Assembly: GCA_018061255.1 (NCBI GenBank)
Contig: JAGOUN010000006.1
Coordinates: forward strand, 1-40,014
Direction of reading: 5' to 3'
DNA length: 40,014 nucleotides
Source of the DNA: Gammaproteobacteria bacterium
GTDB lineage: Bacteria > Pseudomonadota > Gammaproteobacteria > JAGOUN01
In this document: piece by piece, positions 24,877 through 34,169 of the stretch
How positions within the stretch are numbered: position 1 is the stretch's first letter
How the letters are laid out: each line of letters begins with the position of its first letter
Translations under genes and position numbers: made by a program
The notes under the pieces: generated by a model
What the model saw: only the letters and a program-made list of their open reading frames with translations
Databases searched by the model: none
What the model was told of the DNA's origin: nothing

Positions 24877-25964
24877 CAAGCGTATTCTGCAGCATAATGC
24901 AGGTTGCGTTGTTGATAATTCATAAAAGCCTTTGTTTCATGATGTATTTCGCCGTTAGGTGTCGTTAAGGACAAATGCAATTGTGTTTCTTTAGTCTCAG
25001 GTGTTGAATTCCAATATTTTTCTAAACCAGTTAATGCTAAGTGCCAGTTTGCTTGATTATTTTCTTTTGAATTAAAGTGCAACTGACGATTAAGCTCAGG
25101 TGATCTTAGCAATTGCTCTAAGCATCCTCCAGTAACAGGGTCAGTAATATAAAGCTCACAAGTGTTTTCTTTTAATAGGGCTTTTAAGTTATCAGAGGCT
25201 TTTGTTGCGGTGTCATTAAACAAATAAGGCGCAATGATGTTTGAAACGGCATTGATTCCTTTTTGTAGTTCGTCTGTAGCTGAAAATAATTTAAATTCTA
25301 AGTAGGGAAATGTTACGCGATAACCTGTTTGAAACGAAGTATACGGTTGTAGGGCTTCTTCTAATTTCTCCGCAATGTGCCCCTCACTTACGCCAAACAA
25401 TAACCAGTTTTTAAAATAAGCTTTATGGCCAAATTGTTTTTCTTTAAGTACTGGAAGTATAGATTGTGTAAACATAGGTAGGCATTCGTTGGGTGGCCCT
25501 GGTAACATAAATATTAATTTATGTTCTAAGTAACAGAAACAGCCCGCAGCAGTACCATGTGGGTTTGCAAGTATTTGAGCGCCTTTAGGAAATAGAGCTT
25601 GTTGCTGATTTGAAAGAGGTATGTTAGCTGTTCCATAGCGCGCGACAAAACGATCAATAATGGCTTGCCAGACATTTTCATGCAATTCCAAAGGTTGTTG
25701 TAATGCTTTTGCTAAAGCAAAGCGTGTACGATCATCGGTGGTTGGGCCTAATCCACCTGTGATAATGAGAGCGTCGTTGTTTTCTAATAGCGATAAAATA
25801 TTTTTGGTGATATTGAGTTCATCATCGCGAACAATATGGTGTTCTGTGACATGAATTTGTTCGTGAAATAAAGTGTTCGCAATAAATTGAGCGTTAGTGT
25901 TTAAGATGACGCCATCAACAATCTCATCTCCAGTGGCAAGAAGGGCTATATGCTTTATGGTCAT
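24825..25964 (-). CDS. CinA-like protein with degenerate C-terminal domain
   Basis: CinA proteins combine a molybdopterin-binding-like N-terminal domain (COG1058, ADP-ribose pyrophosphatase in some members) with a nicotinamide-nucleotide amidase C-terminal domain. The N-terminal part is well conserved: TGDEIVDGVILNTNAQFIA, TGGLGPTTDDRTR and MLPGPPNE. In the C-terminal domain the usual TAESCTGG catalytic motif reads TDPVTGGCLEQLL, lacking the serine and cysteine arrangement, and the rest is poorly conserved. The amidase activity is probably lost, while the N-terminal domain looks functional. Length is 379 residues. Confidence 0.85.
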   Translation of the reverse strand: MTIKHIALLATGDEIVDGVILNTNAQFIANTLFHEQIHVTEHHIVRDDELNITKNILSLLENNDALIITGGLGPTTDDRTRFALAKALQQPLELHENVWQAIIDRFVARYGTANIPLSNQQQALFPKGAQILANPHGTAAGCFCYLEHKLIFMLPGPPNECLPMFTQSILPVLKEKQFGHKAYFKNWLLFGVSEGHIAEKLEEALQPYTSFQTGYRVTFPYLEFKLFSATDELQKGINAVSNIIAPYLFNDTATKASDNLKALLKENTCELYITDPVTGGCLEQLLRSPELNRQLHFNSKENNQANWHLALTGLEKYWNSTPETKETQLHLSLTTPNGEIHHETKAFMNYQQRNLHYAAEYACQFLLSFLKNSLIIPKA

Positions 25965-25995
25965 TTTTAGAAGACCCTTTTCCCGCTACTCATGT

Positions 25996-26019
25996 AAGGG
26001 CGACCGGTTGGTCGCCCTT
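25996..26019. repeat. REP-like palindrome, copy 2 (GGGCGACC family)
   Basis: AAGGGCGACC (25996-26005), loop GGTT, GGTCGCCCTT (26010-26019) form a perfect 10-bp stem with a 4-base loop. It lies between the cinA-like gene start and the rplS stop. It is identical to copy 1 across 22 bases. Confidence 0.9.
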
Positions 26020-26027
26020 CATCGCTA

Positions 26028-26453
26028 TTATTCAGCGTCGCTTGCTGCGGCAGTTGCCAACAATGCCGCACGTTTAGCATTAGTTGCTTCGCGTTGTGCT
26101 TTAGTTTGAATTTTTTCTTTAATACGCGCTGCTTTACCAGCCAATTTACGTAAGAAATAAAGCTTAGCACGACGCACGTCACCAAGACGTACCACGGCAA
26201 TGCTTTCGATGATTGGGCTATACGTCTGGAATACACGCTCTACGCCTTCACCGTGCGATACTTTTCTCACTGTGAATGCAGAGTTCAAGCCGCGACGGCG
26301 AATTGCGATAACAATGCCTTCAAAAGCCTGTAATCGCTCACGAGTACCTTCTTTTACACGCACTTTAACTGAGACAGTATCACCTGCGCGAAATTCAGGA
26401 ATTATTTTCCCGCGCATTTGCTCAGCTTCGAATTGTTGAATGATTTTACTCAT
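26028..26453 (-). CDS. rplS: 50S ribosomal protein bL19
   Basis: bL19 sits at the 30S-50S interface. The family segments [19 protein letters not shown] and [19 protein letters not shown] are present, followed by [16 protein letters not shown] and RRAKLYFLR. The 141-residue protein has an Ala-rich C-terminal extension ([19 protein letters not shown]) beyond the usual length of about 115. Its ATG overlaps the trmD TGA, and it ends the ffh-rpsP-rimM-trmD-rplS cluster. Confidence 0.98.
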   Translation of the reverse strand: MSKIIQQFEAEQMRGKIIPEFRAGDTVSVKVRVKEGTRERLQAFEGIVIAIRRRGLNSAFTVRKVSHGEGVERVFQTYSPIIESIAVVRLGDVRRAKLYFLRKLAGKAARIKEKIQTKAQREATNAKRAALLATAAASDAE

Positions 26454-27217
26454 GACTTCTTTTCCTCATTGGCTCTATGATAGTTATATTCTGCAATAAA
26501 CTCATTTAATAATATTTTCTCTTCTTCTGAAAGCCTCAATACATTAGGCTCTAACAAATCTGGTCTCTTTAACCAGGTTGTCCCCAGTGAGTGTTTTTTT
26601 CTCCACTCGGCAATCTTACGATGGTTTCCGCTCAGTAACACCTTCGGAATTTTCCACCCATTATAACTTTCGGGTCGTGTATACTGCGGATGTTTCAGTA
26701 ATCCGTGATAAAAGCTATCGTCAATCACTGAACCGGCATCACCTACAACGCCAGGAACGCAACGAGCGATTGCATCTATCATTACTAGCGCTGCAAGTTC
26801 TCCGCCGCTGATCACATAGTCGCCCAGTGACCATTCTTCATCAACACATTCATCAATAATCCGTTGATCAATCCCATCATATCGGCCAGCAATCATAATC
26901 AGATCGCTGTCTTCCGCCGCCTTTTTTGCCAGTGCTTGGTCAAACTGCTTTCCTTGTGGGGAAAGATAGATGACTTTCGCATTGGGTCGCTGTGCTTTTG
27001 CGGCTAACACGGCTTGGTGCAAAGGTTTTGCCATCATCACCATGCCGGGGCCTCCACCAAAAGGGGAGTCATCGACCGATTTATTCTTATCTTCTGTATA
27101 ATCTCTCGGATTAATACAAGAAACTGCCAGCAATTGTTTATTAATTGCTCTACCCATAATTCCAAATCGCAAGCTATCTTGCATTTCTGGGAAGAGGGTC
27201 ACTATCGTAAAATTCAA
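26450..27217 (-). CDS. trmD: tRNA (guanine-N1)-methyltransferase
   Basis: TrmD methylates G37 of tRNAs with a G at position 36 and prevents frameshifting. The SPOUT trefoil-knot region is visible: [26 protein letters not shown] and [20 protein letters not shown]. Translation starts at TTG 27217, because [13 protein letters not shown] aligns with the family N-terminus and no ATG is available. That TTG overlaps the rimM TGA, so translation is probably coupled. Length is 255 residues. Confidence 0.97.
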   Translation of the reverse strand: MNFTIVTLFPEMQDSLRFGIMGRAINKQLLAVSCINPRDYTEDKNKSVDDSPFGGGPGMVMMAKPLHQAVLAAKAQRPNAKVIYLSPQGKQFDQALAKKAAEDSDLIMIAGRYDGIDQRIIDECVDEEWSLGDYVISGGELAALVMIDAIARCVPGVVGDAGSVIDDSFYHGLLKHPQYTRPESYNGWKIPKVLLSGNHRKIAEWRKKHSLGTTWLKRPDLLEPNVLRLSEEEKILLNEFIAEYNYHRANEEKKS

Positions 27218-27726
27218 AAATCTGTGTCCCAGTCTACAATTACATAATTGGATGCCAAATTAACTTCTTTTACTACTTTTTCTAGTAAATACGGAACCAA
27301 GTACCGTTTTTCTCCTTGAATGACAAGAACAGGGTTTGCGCCAGTTTCCATCACTTCATCAATTACACCCAGCGTAAGTCCAGCGACTGTTTTTACAGTT
27401 AACCCTTCAAGGTCAGACCAGTAATACTGTCCTGCAGGAAGTTCTGGCAATTGTGAACGCTTTACAGCGATTTCACAATTTGTCCATTGTTGGGCGTCAT
27501 CTCTTTCTTCGCAGCCCACAAACTTCGCGACGAGATATTTCCCGTGCAAGGCCTCTCCTTCAAGCTCTACCTCAACCCACTGCTGCTTTTTATTCACATA
27601 CCAAGGGCTGAAATCAAAAATATCGTCGGGTTGTTCTGTAAAGCTAACAATTTTCAGCGCTCCATCAAGCCCAAAAGGCGCCCCTATTTTTCCGACAGAA
27701 ATGTAGCGGTCATCTTTTAAGCTCAT
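27214..27726 (-). CDS. rimM: ribosome maturation factor RimM
   Basis: RimM helps mature the 30S head and binds uS19. The N-terminal beta-barrel start ISVGKIGAPFGLDGALKIVSF is typical (quoted in part), and the PRC-barrel domain is represented by YYWSDLEGLTVKT, GVIDEVMETGANPVLVI and YLVPYLLEKVVKEV. At 170 residues it is normal. It lies between rpsP and trmD. Confidence 0.97.
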   Translation of the reverse strand: MSLKDDRYISVGKIGAPFGLDGALKIVSFTEQPDDIFDFSPWYVNKKQQWVEVELEGEALHGKYLVAKFVGCEERDDAQQWTNCEIAVKRSQLPELPAGQYYWSDLEGLTVKTVAGLTLGVIDEVMETGANPVLVIQGEKRYLVPYLLEKVVKEVNLASNYVIVDWDTDF

Positions 27727-27747
27727 TTTAAATACTACCGTCGTTTA

Positions 27748-28071
27748 TTAAGCGGCTACTTCAGCGCTGACAACTGCTTTTTTACGTGGAGTCTTAGTCG
27801 CTTTGTATTGAACGCCAGTACGCACACCATTTTGCTTAAATTCTTTAAGTAGCGCTGCAACGCGTTCAGAAGTTTGCGCACCTACGCCTAACCAGTAGTC
27901 AACGCGAGCCATATCTAACTCTAATCGAACTTCAGCGCCGCTAGCGATAGGGTTGAAATAACCTAGTCTTTCAAGGTTGCCGCCATCACGTGCGCTGCGC
28001 TTATTTTTTGCAACTACATGATAAAAAGGGCGTTTTTTCGCTCCTGCACGGGTTAAACGGATCGTTACCAT
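27748..28071 (-). CDS. rpsP: 30S ribosomal protein bS16
   Basis: bS16 is a primary assembly protein of the 30S body. The start [20 protein letters not shown] is diagnostic, followed by [12 protein letters not shown] and the [15 protein letters not shown] segment. I start at ATG 28071, which aligns with the family and has GAGGAA 9 bases upstream; an ATG three codons earlier leaves no spacing. The 107-residue protein has a Lys/Ala-rich C-terminal tail. Confidence 0.98.
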   Translation of the reverse strand: MVTIRLTRAGAKKRPFYHVVAKNKRSARDGGNLERLGYFNPIASGAEVRLELDMARVDYWLGVGAQTSERVAALLKEFKQNGVRTGVQYKATKTPRKKAVVSAEVAA

Positions 28072-28130
28072 AGCGTTCATTTCCTCTAAAAAATAAATCT
28101 ACACGTCAATAGCTTGACAAAAGGAGACAA

Positions 28131-28136
28131 ATTATA
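28131..28136 (-). promoter_or_regulatory. -10 element upstream of rpsP
   Basis: The reverse strand reads TATAAT, about 60 bases before the rpsP start. The -35 region is not clear because a T-rich tract lies there, which itself might end some ffh transcripts. Separate transcription of rpsP-rimM-trmD-rplS is plausible. Confidence 0.35.
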
Positions 28137-28163
28137 CGGAAAAAAAACAAAAAGTACAGTCAC

Positions 28164-29603
28164 TTAATCTTCTTTATTTCCTAGAAGCTTCTTTAGGTCA
28201 TTTCCTAAGCCGTTAGGCAGCATACTTTGCAACTGGCTCATATCCGGCATTCCACCCATGCCGCTCATTCCCGCCATGCCGCGCATCATTTTTTTCATGC
28301 CGCCGCCTTGAGTGACTTTTTTCATCATTTTTTGCATTTGCTCGAATTGCTTCAATAACTTATTGATAGCAGGGACACTGGTTCCAGAACCCTTGGCAAT
28401 ACGCAACTTACGTGAGCTTTTTAAAAGGGCTGGATAAGTGCGTTCTTGTGGAGTCATAGAGCTAATAATGGCATCAATTTCATGAATGCGCTTTTCAATA
28501 TCATTGGCATTACCCATCATTCCGCCAATATTTCCCATGCCAGGAAGTTTCTTCATGATGCTAGCAATGCCGCCTAGTTTACCGAGTTGCTTAAGTTGGT
28601 CGCGAAAATCTTCCAAATCAAAGGCGTGGCCTTTTTTAAGCTTTTTGGTGAGCTTTTCACCTTTGGTTTTATCGAGTTTTTCAGCGTCTTCAATTAAACT
28701 GAGTACGTCGCCCATACCTAAAATACGAGAAGCTACTCGATCGGGATAGAAAGGGCTGAGAGCATCAATTTTTTCGCCCACACCCATAAACTTAATCGGT
28801 TTACCGGTGATTTGACGCATAGAAAGCGCGGCACCACCACGTGCGTCACCGTCAGTTTTGGTTAGCACAATGCCCGTAATATCTAATGCATCGTTGAATG
28901 CCTTAGCAGTATGTGCCGCATCTTGCCCGGTCATACTATCCACCACTAATAAAGTTTCAGTAGGTTTAGCTAACGCATAAATTTCTTTTAGTTCTTGCAT
29001 CATCTTTTCATCAATATGCAGGCGGCCAGCGGTATCGATTATTAACACATCACTGATAGAGCGCTTAGCGGCTTCAATAGCGGCTTTTACAATATCAATA
29101 GGGGATTGTGAAGGATCGCTGTGGTGTAGTGATGCTTGTACCGTTTCTGCTAATGTTGCAAGTTGTTGGATGGCTGCGGGTCTATACACGTCGCAGCTGG
29201 TCAGCATAACTGTTTTTTTCTTATTTTCTTGAATCCATTTAGCCAGCTTTCCCGCTGTCGTGGTTTTTCCTGAGCCTTGTAGGCCAACCATCAATATTAC
29301 AACCGGAGGAACAGCATTAAAATTAAGCTCGTTTTGCTCATCACCGAGAAGATGAGTTAGTTCATCGCGCAGTATTCGAATCAGTTCTTGCCCGGGAGTC
29401 AAGCTTTGCAAAACCGCCTGGCCCATGGCTTTTTCAGTGACAGTTTCAATAAAAGGTTTAATGACCGATAAGGCAACGTCGGCTTCTAGCAAACTAACCC
29501 GCACATCGCGCAAGGTTTCTTTGATATTGCTTTCAGAAATTCGACCAAGACCGCGTAAATTCTTTAAGGTGCGATCCAGGCGATTCGATAAAGATTCAAA
29601 CAT
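28164..29603 (-). CDS. ffh: signal recognition particle protein Ffh
   Basis: Ffh binds 4.5S RNA and signal sequences and delivers ribosomes to FtsY. The N domain covers residues 1-95. The GTPase domain has GLQGSGKT at 107-114, DTAGR near 190, and TKTDGDARGG near 250. The C-terminal M domain is methionine-rich, with a long GMGGM-type tail. At 479 residues it is slightly longer than average because of that tail. It is the first gene of the cluster and has a good promoter upstream. Confidence 0.98.
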   Translation of the reverse strand: MFESLSNRLDRTLKNLRGLGRISESNIKETLRDVRVSLLEADVALSVIKPFIETVTEKAMGQAVLQSLTPGQELIRILRDELTHLLGDEQNELNFNAVPPVVILMVGLQGSGKTTTAGKLAKWIQENKKKTVMLTSCDVYRPAAIQQLATLAETVQASLHHSDPSQSPIDIVKAAIEAAKRSISDVLIIDTAGRLHIDEKMMQELKEIYALAKPTETLLVVDSMTGQDAAHTAKAFNDALDITGIVLTKTDGDARGGAALSMRQITGKPIKFMGVGEKIDALSPFYPDRVASRILGMGDVLSLIEDAEKLDKTKGEKLTKKLKKGHAFDLEDFRDQLKQLGKLGGIASIMKKLPGMGNIGGMMGNANDIEKRIHEIDAIISSMTPQERTYPALLKSSRKLRIAKGSGTSVPAINKLLKQFEQMQKMMKKVTQGGGMKKMMRGMAGMSGMGGMPDMSQLQSMLPNGLGNDLKKLLGNKED

Positions 29604-29635
29604 GGTGGTAATAACCTTGATAGAGAGTGGTGTGT

Positions 29636-29664
29636 AGTATATACGTTTGAGATTCCGGGTACAA
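29636..29664 (-). promoter_or_regulatory. sigma-70 promoter of ffh
   Basis: On the reverse strand TTGTAC (29664-29659) and TATACT (29641-29636) are separated by exactly 17 bases. The predicted start site falls about 25 bases before the ffh ATG at 29603. Confidence 0.65.
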
Positions 29665-29708
29665 TTTCTCTTGAAAATAGATTATTAAAACGTCATTTTC
29701 AACCTTAA

Positions 29709-29870
29709 AGAGGGCGACCAACTGGTAGCCCCTACTCCAGGTCAGCGAACAATCTAACGTCACAATTCCTCAGGGTTTTCTAAAAAAATATACGAAGTAA
29801 TCAACCATTTGTGCAGAATTCTCAGGAAACGAATTCGCCGGGCGTAGGGGCTACCGGTTGGTCGCCCTCT
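29709..29870. mobile_element. 162-bp element with 27-bp terminal inverted repeats (MITE-like)
   Basis: The left end at 29709-29735 (AGAGGGCGACCAACTGGTAG and onward) is the reverse complement of the right end at 29844-29870, with one mismatch over 27 bases. Each end is itself a partial hairpin of the GGGCGACC family found at 5202 and 25996. The 108-base interior has no coding frame. It lies between the ffh promoter and the 3' end of the sugar porter gene. I see no clear target-site duplication, so it may instead be two palindromes in inverted orientation. Confidence 0.6.
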
Positions 29871-29888
29871 TCAATATTTCTTTTATTT

Positions 29889-31247
29889 CTACTGTCCTAA
29901 TTCACGCAAAGGCTTCTTGCTTAATAAATGCTCAGTGATGTCTTCTAAAGAAACGCCACGAGTTTCTGGCACATAGAGACGCGTGAACAACAAGCCTAAA
30001 ATACAGGCAACAGCATATAACCAGAACGTTGTAGATATACCCAATCCTTTGATGAAAATAGGATAACTAAATACGACTAAGAAGTTAAACCCCCAGTTAC
30101 AGATAGATGCCATACCCATTCCGGTGTTACGAACATGGATAGGGAAGATCTCAGCCATCATGATGTGTGGGATTGGGCCAATTGCGATAGCAAAAAAAGC
30201 AATATAGGCAAGTACTGCAAAGAAAGTAATCATACCCAAATGAACCGTTTGTAATTGAGCGCCCATGCTGATAATAATTAATGTTGCAGCGGCCCCTGCA
30301 AAACCGATGTACAACAGCTTGCGACGTCCAACTTTTTCAACCAGCCACATCGCCAATACCGTAGTAAGCATGTTAACTAGGCCTACGCCAACGGTCGCCA
30401 GGATCTGTGTGCTAGTGCTGTCCATGCCGGCAGCCGCAAAAATGCTTGGAGCAAAGTAAATAACGACGTTAATTCCACTTATTTGTTGCAGAACAAATAA
30501 CCCCATCGCAACGATTAACGCTGGACGGACGGTTGGTGAAAATAGCGCACTCCATTTGACCATTTTGCCTTCATCAGCGATAGTGTGTTCAATATTATTT
30601 AACTCGGCACTGACATCGCGGTTGGGGCTAATACGGTTCAAGACTTTTCGTGCTTTGTCTGTTTGATTAGAGAGCACTAGCCAGCGATGGCTCTCGGGTA
30701 AACACATCATGCCTACCAGCAATACAAGCGCGGGAATAGCCCCAGCCGCAAACATCCAGCGCCAGTTAATGCCATAAACAAATAAGTAGTTAACGACATA
30801 ACCCAACATAATACCTATTGTTATAGCAAGCTGATAACAACTGATTAAGCGACCACGAAGATTAGCAGGCGCCATTTCTGCAATGTAAAGCGGTGTCATG
30901 ACTCCAGCGATACCAATCGCTATACCGGTGATTAGCCGTGCAATAACTAAAGTAGTTAAGTTAATAGAGACTGCGGCACCAATGGCGCTTACCGTGAAAA
31001 GAATCGCGGCAGTGAGAATGGCAGTTTTTCGACCAATTTTAGTCGTGAGCTTAGTTGCGATAAATGAGCCCAGTACGATAGAAGCAAACATCGCCCCTAA
31101 AGGCAGCGCACTGGCAAGAAAGCCTAGAGCAGCAACATCCAAATGGAAATTTTCTATGAGAGTGGGTAGAATCCCGGCGATAACGCCTTCGTCAAAGCCA
31201 AAGAGTAAACCCGAGATTGCGGCGATGCTTGCAATAAGATAGACCAT
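29889..31247 (-). CDS. MFS sugar porter (GalP/XylE-like)
   Basis: This is a 12-helix major facilitator transporter of the sugar porter family, likely a proton symporter. Signatures include GFDEGVIAGILP at the N-terminus, the loop motif with IGRKTA, NLRGRL after helix 4, PESHRWLVL ending the first half, QQISGINVVIYFAP in helix 7, KVGRRKLL, and PETRGVSLED at the C-terminus. The QQxSGxN motif supports hexose or pentose as substrate, but the exact sugar is not readable. AGGGGA lies 5 bases before the ATG. It stands as a single gene, divergent from the P450. Confidence 0.93.
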   Translation of the reverse strand: MVYLIASIAAISGLLFGFDEGVIAGILPTLIENFHLDVAALGFLASALPLGAMFASIVLGSFIATKLTTKIGRKTAILTAAILFTVSAIGAAVSINLTTLVIARLITGIAIGIAGVMTPLYIAEMAPANLRGRLISCYQLAITIGIMLGYVVNYLFVYGINWRWMFAAGAIPALVLLVGMMCLPESHRWLVLSNQTDKARKVLNRISPNRDVSAELNNIEHTIADEGKMVKWSALFSPTVRPALIVAMGLFVLQQISGINVVIYFAPSIFAAAGMDSTSTQILATVGVGLVNMLTTVLAMWLVEKVGRRKLLYIGFAGAAATLIIISMGAQLQTVHLGMITFFAVLAYIAFFAIAIGPIPHIMMAEIFPIHVRNTGMGMASICNWGFNFLVVFSYPIFIKGLGISTTFWLYAVACILGLLFTRLYVPETRGVSLEDITEHLLSKKPLRELGQ

Positions 31248-31445
31248 AGTGTTCCCCTGTAATGTGGAGTGTTAGATGATTATTACACGATAAATTCATT
31301 GATTGAAAGGGTTAAAGTAAGGGTAAGTTGATTTTCGGATGGTAGTTTTGTGGCAATCGATTGTCAACCACAAGAGTATTCGGTATGCTTTCTTGGTTAT
31401 TTTTCATCTCAATACAGTAGCTTAACGCATGGGGCGCCTGATTTT

Positions 31446-32771
31446 ATGAGCACCAAATCTCATCGTAGTATACCTTTAGTTCAGATGGGTTTTATGTCTC
31501 AACTTGCGCATTTGTCTAAGGCCGAAAAATTAATTGCTTTGTTTGAGAAGTATGGTGACATTGTTGCGATATCGCAGCGAGAGAAATTTTTTGCGGTTAA
31601 TGATGTGGACGCAATTGGCCATATTCTGCGTGATAATAGTGAAGCTTATGACAAACATTTCCCACTTTATGATCGAGTGAAGTTTTTTTTGGGAGATGGA
31701 TTATTAACGCATGCAGGTGACGTTTGGCGACAACGACGTAAACTCATACAGCCGCACTTTACGCATTACGCTATGCCTGAAGTTTTTTCTGTCACTGTGG
31801 AAAAAACCAAAGAAATGATATTACGCTGGAAACGGTATGCTCGTGAGCGAGAGGCGTTTGACCTTGGGCAAGAATTATTAACTTTGATGTTACAAATTTC
31901 ATCGAAAGTATTGTTTCATCACGAGCTAGATTATTCTAAATCACGCTTTTTGGTTAGTGCTTATGGGAAAACACAGTGCAATGTTAATCGCGCAATTTCC
32001 ATGAATCCTTGGTTTCCATCGCTGGCGCAATGGAAAGCGCGTATTACACATGCTCAAATTGGTCAAGCCATCGAAGAAATTATAAAAAATCATGTGCCAC
32101 AAGTCCCTGCAGATATGTTAGATACGTTACTGACAGCAACCCGTTGTCCTATGGCCTCATTATCACAACACGATGTTCACGAAGAGATGCGTACTTTTTT
32201 AGGTGGAGGTCATGAAACCACTGGAAGTGGGTTGGTTTGGACAATGGCAACTTTATTGCAACATCCTGAATATGTTGAACGTTTGCAGCACGAATTAACC
32301 ACTGTATTAGATAAACGCGATCCTGTTTACGAAGATTTGCCTTCGTTGACATTAAACAAAATGATTTTTCAAGAAGGATTGAGATTATATCCGCCTATAT
32401 GGATTACTGGTCGACGTCTTTTGAGGCCAGATGTTTTGTGCGGATACTCAATACCGGAAGAATCTACGGTGACAATTTGCATGTATGCATTGCATCGAGA
32501 TGAATGTCATTGGGAGGAGCCCGATCTTTTTAATCCGTATAGGTTTACGCAAGAAGCTGTTGCAGCACGGCATAAATATGCGTATTTACCGTTTGGGGCA
32601 GGATCGCGTGGTTGTATTGCGCAATTATTTTCTATGATCCAAGGGCCTATGGTTTTGGCGATGTTGATGCAAAATTTTGAATTTGAATTGCTATCAAATG
32701 ATTTTAGTCATGAATTATTTTTTACAATTCGTCCGAAATATCCCGTGTATGTACGAGTAAAGGAGCGTTAA
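31446..32771 (+). CDS. cytochrome P450
   Basis: This is a heme-thiolate monooxygenase of unknown substrate. With ATG 31446 as start it has 441 residues: C-helix WRQRR at 94-98, I-helix GGGHETTG at 253-260, ExxR at E310-R313, the FNPYRF motif, and the heme loop FGAGSRGC with ligand C390. After the cysteine the usual glycine is alanine, which occurs in some P450s. No transmembrane anchor is evident, so it is probably soluble. The frame extends upstream to GTG 31350, but the added part is not P450-like. No ferredoxin or reductase gene is adjacent, so electron donors must be elsewhere. Confidence 0.92.
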   Translation: MSTKSHRSIPLVQMGFMSQLAHLSKAEKLIALFEKYGDIVAISQREKFFAVNDVDAIGHILRDNSEAYDKHFPLYDRVKFFLGDGLLTHAGDVWRQRRKLIQPHFTHYAMPEVFSVTVEKTKEMILRWKRYAREREAFDLGQELLTLMLQISSKVLFHHELDYSKSRFLVSAYGKTQCNVNRAISMNPWFPSLAQWKARITHAQIGQAIEEIIKNHVPQVPADMLDTLLTATRCPMASLSQHDVHEEMRTFLGGGHETTGSGLVWTMATLLQHPEYVERLQHELTTVLDKRDPVYEDLPSLTLNKMIFQEGLRLYPPIWITGRRLLRPDVLCGYSIPEESTVTICMYALHRDECHWEEPDLFNPYRFTQEAVAARHKYAYLPFGAGSRGCIAQLFSMIQGPMVLAMLMQNFEFELLSNDFSHELFFTIRPKYPVYVRVKER

Positions 32772-32785
32772 GCAATAAGTTCATG

Positions 32786-34054
32786 CTAGCCAATAGACTC
32801 TGTGTTATCCACAGAAGGCTTTGATTTAAGCCGAATCTTTTTTACGCGATTGTGTCTTACTTGCAGAATTTCAATTGAGTAACCATTAATATTAATGGAT
32901 AACCCAGGTTTTGGAATAGACTCTAGATGCTCGAAAATAAGGCCATTGACTGTTTTAGCATCGCTGGTAGTAAAGACAGTGTTTAGTTCTTTGTTGAGAT
33001 CACGTAGTGTGGCGCTACCCTCAATTAAATAGCTGCCATCTTTTTGTAAAGTAATTTCTTCTGTATTTTCGATCACGTCAGTGGTGAATACGCCGACAAT
33101 TTCTTCAAGTATGTTATCTAAAGTCACTAAACCTTTAATTTTGCCATATTCATCAACGACTAATGCCAATCGATCTTTATGTTTCTGGAAACGTAACAGT
33201 TGTTGTTTAAGATCCACGCGTTCAGGAATAAAATAAGTCGGACGCAAATGTTTTTTGATTTGCTTTTTATTAAAATTGGGTAAATTAATGCTTTGTAAAA
33301 TATCACGTATATGCAAAATACCGCAGGTATTATCGATGTTACCATGAAATACAGGCGCTCTTGTATGTTGTAAATTGTGTAATTGTTTAACGATTTCTTG
33401 GATGTCGTCATCTAAGTTAATGCCAAGAATATCACTTCGTACTACCATGATTTCATCGACCGTAATTTTCTTCAAATCAAAGACGCCCAGCAACATAGAG
33501 CGATCTTGAGAAGGCATCTCATCAGAAGAGGCATGCACCATAGTACGCAATTCTTCACGGCTGAGTGGTTCTAGCTTAGCGTTTTCTACCCGTATATTAA
33601 GGACGCGTAACAAGCCATTAGAAATAGTGTTAATTAACCAAACTAATGGATAAGCAATTCTTAATAGCCAGCGCAATGGAAAAGAAACAATGGCGGCAGT
33701 TTCTTCAGGGTATATGGCCGCTACAGTCTTGGGCGCAACTTCAGCAAAAACAAGAACAAGAAAGGTAAGAATCAATGGCGCAACAAAAGCATTTGCTTCA
33801 CCATAGAGATCAATCGCAATAATAGTGGCGAGTGTAGAAGCAAAAATATTGGCACAAGTGTTGCCAATTAAGATCACTCCCAAGAGTCTATCTGGTCGTT
33901 TAAGGAGTGCCAGTATTTGTTTAGCACGTTTGTTCCCCATTTGAACTTCATGCTGAAGTCGATACCGGTTAGCTGCCATCATGCCGGTTTCTGAAGCGGA
34001 AAAAAATCCAGAAATAACGATGAGCAAAACAAGGCCAATTATTGCGATTAGCAC
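32786..34054 (-). CDS. CorB/CNNM-type membrane protein with CBS domains (YfjD-like)
   Basis: The protein has an N-terminal DUF21 transmembrane domain (ISGFFSASETGMMAANRYRL, residues 14-33, and VILIGNTCANIFASTLATI), a CBS pair at about 200-325 (VRSDILGINL, LVVDEYGKIKGLVTLDNILEEIVG), and a C-terminal CorC/HlyC domain. Family members are linked to magnesium transport and resistance; the Asn-rich NTCAN motif is conserved. Translation starts at GTG 34054 with AAAGGA upstream. The 422-residue length is normal. In E. coli the related yfjD gene is also close to ffh. Confidence 0.93.
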   Translation of the reverse strand: MLIAIIGLVLLIVISGFFSASETGMMAANRYRLQHEVQMGNKRAKQILALLKRPDRLLGVILIGNTCANIFASTLATIIAIDLYGEANAFVAPLILTFLVLVFAEVAPKTVAAIYPEETAAIVSFPLRWLLRIAYPLVWLINTISNGLLRVLNIRVENAKLEPLSREELRTMVHASSDEMPSQDRSMLLGVFDLKKITVDEIMVVRSDILGINLDDDIQEIVKQLHNLQHTRAPVFHGNIDNTCGILHIRDILQSINLPNFNKKQIKKHLRPTYFIPERVDLKQQLLRFQKHKDRLALVVDEYGKIKGLVTLDNILEEIVGVFTTDVIENTEEITLQKDGSYLIEGSATLRDLNKELNTVFTTSDAKTVNGLIFEHLESIPKPGLSININGYSIEILQVRHNRVKKIRLKSKPSVDNTESIG

Positions 34055-34169
34055 GGCTTATCCTTTTAGTTGATCATTCATTTTATGGGCGATAGTGTAA
34101 GATAGCATCTCTTCGCATTCAACGGTATTATACTCATTGGCTTTTATTTTGAGTGTTTGGAGAGAGTTT

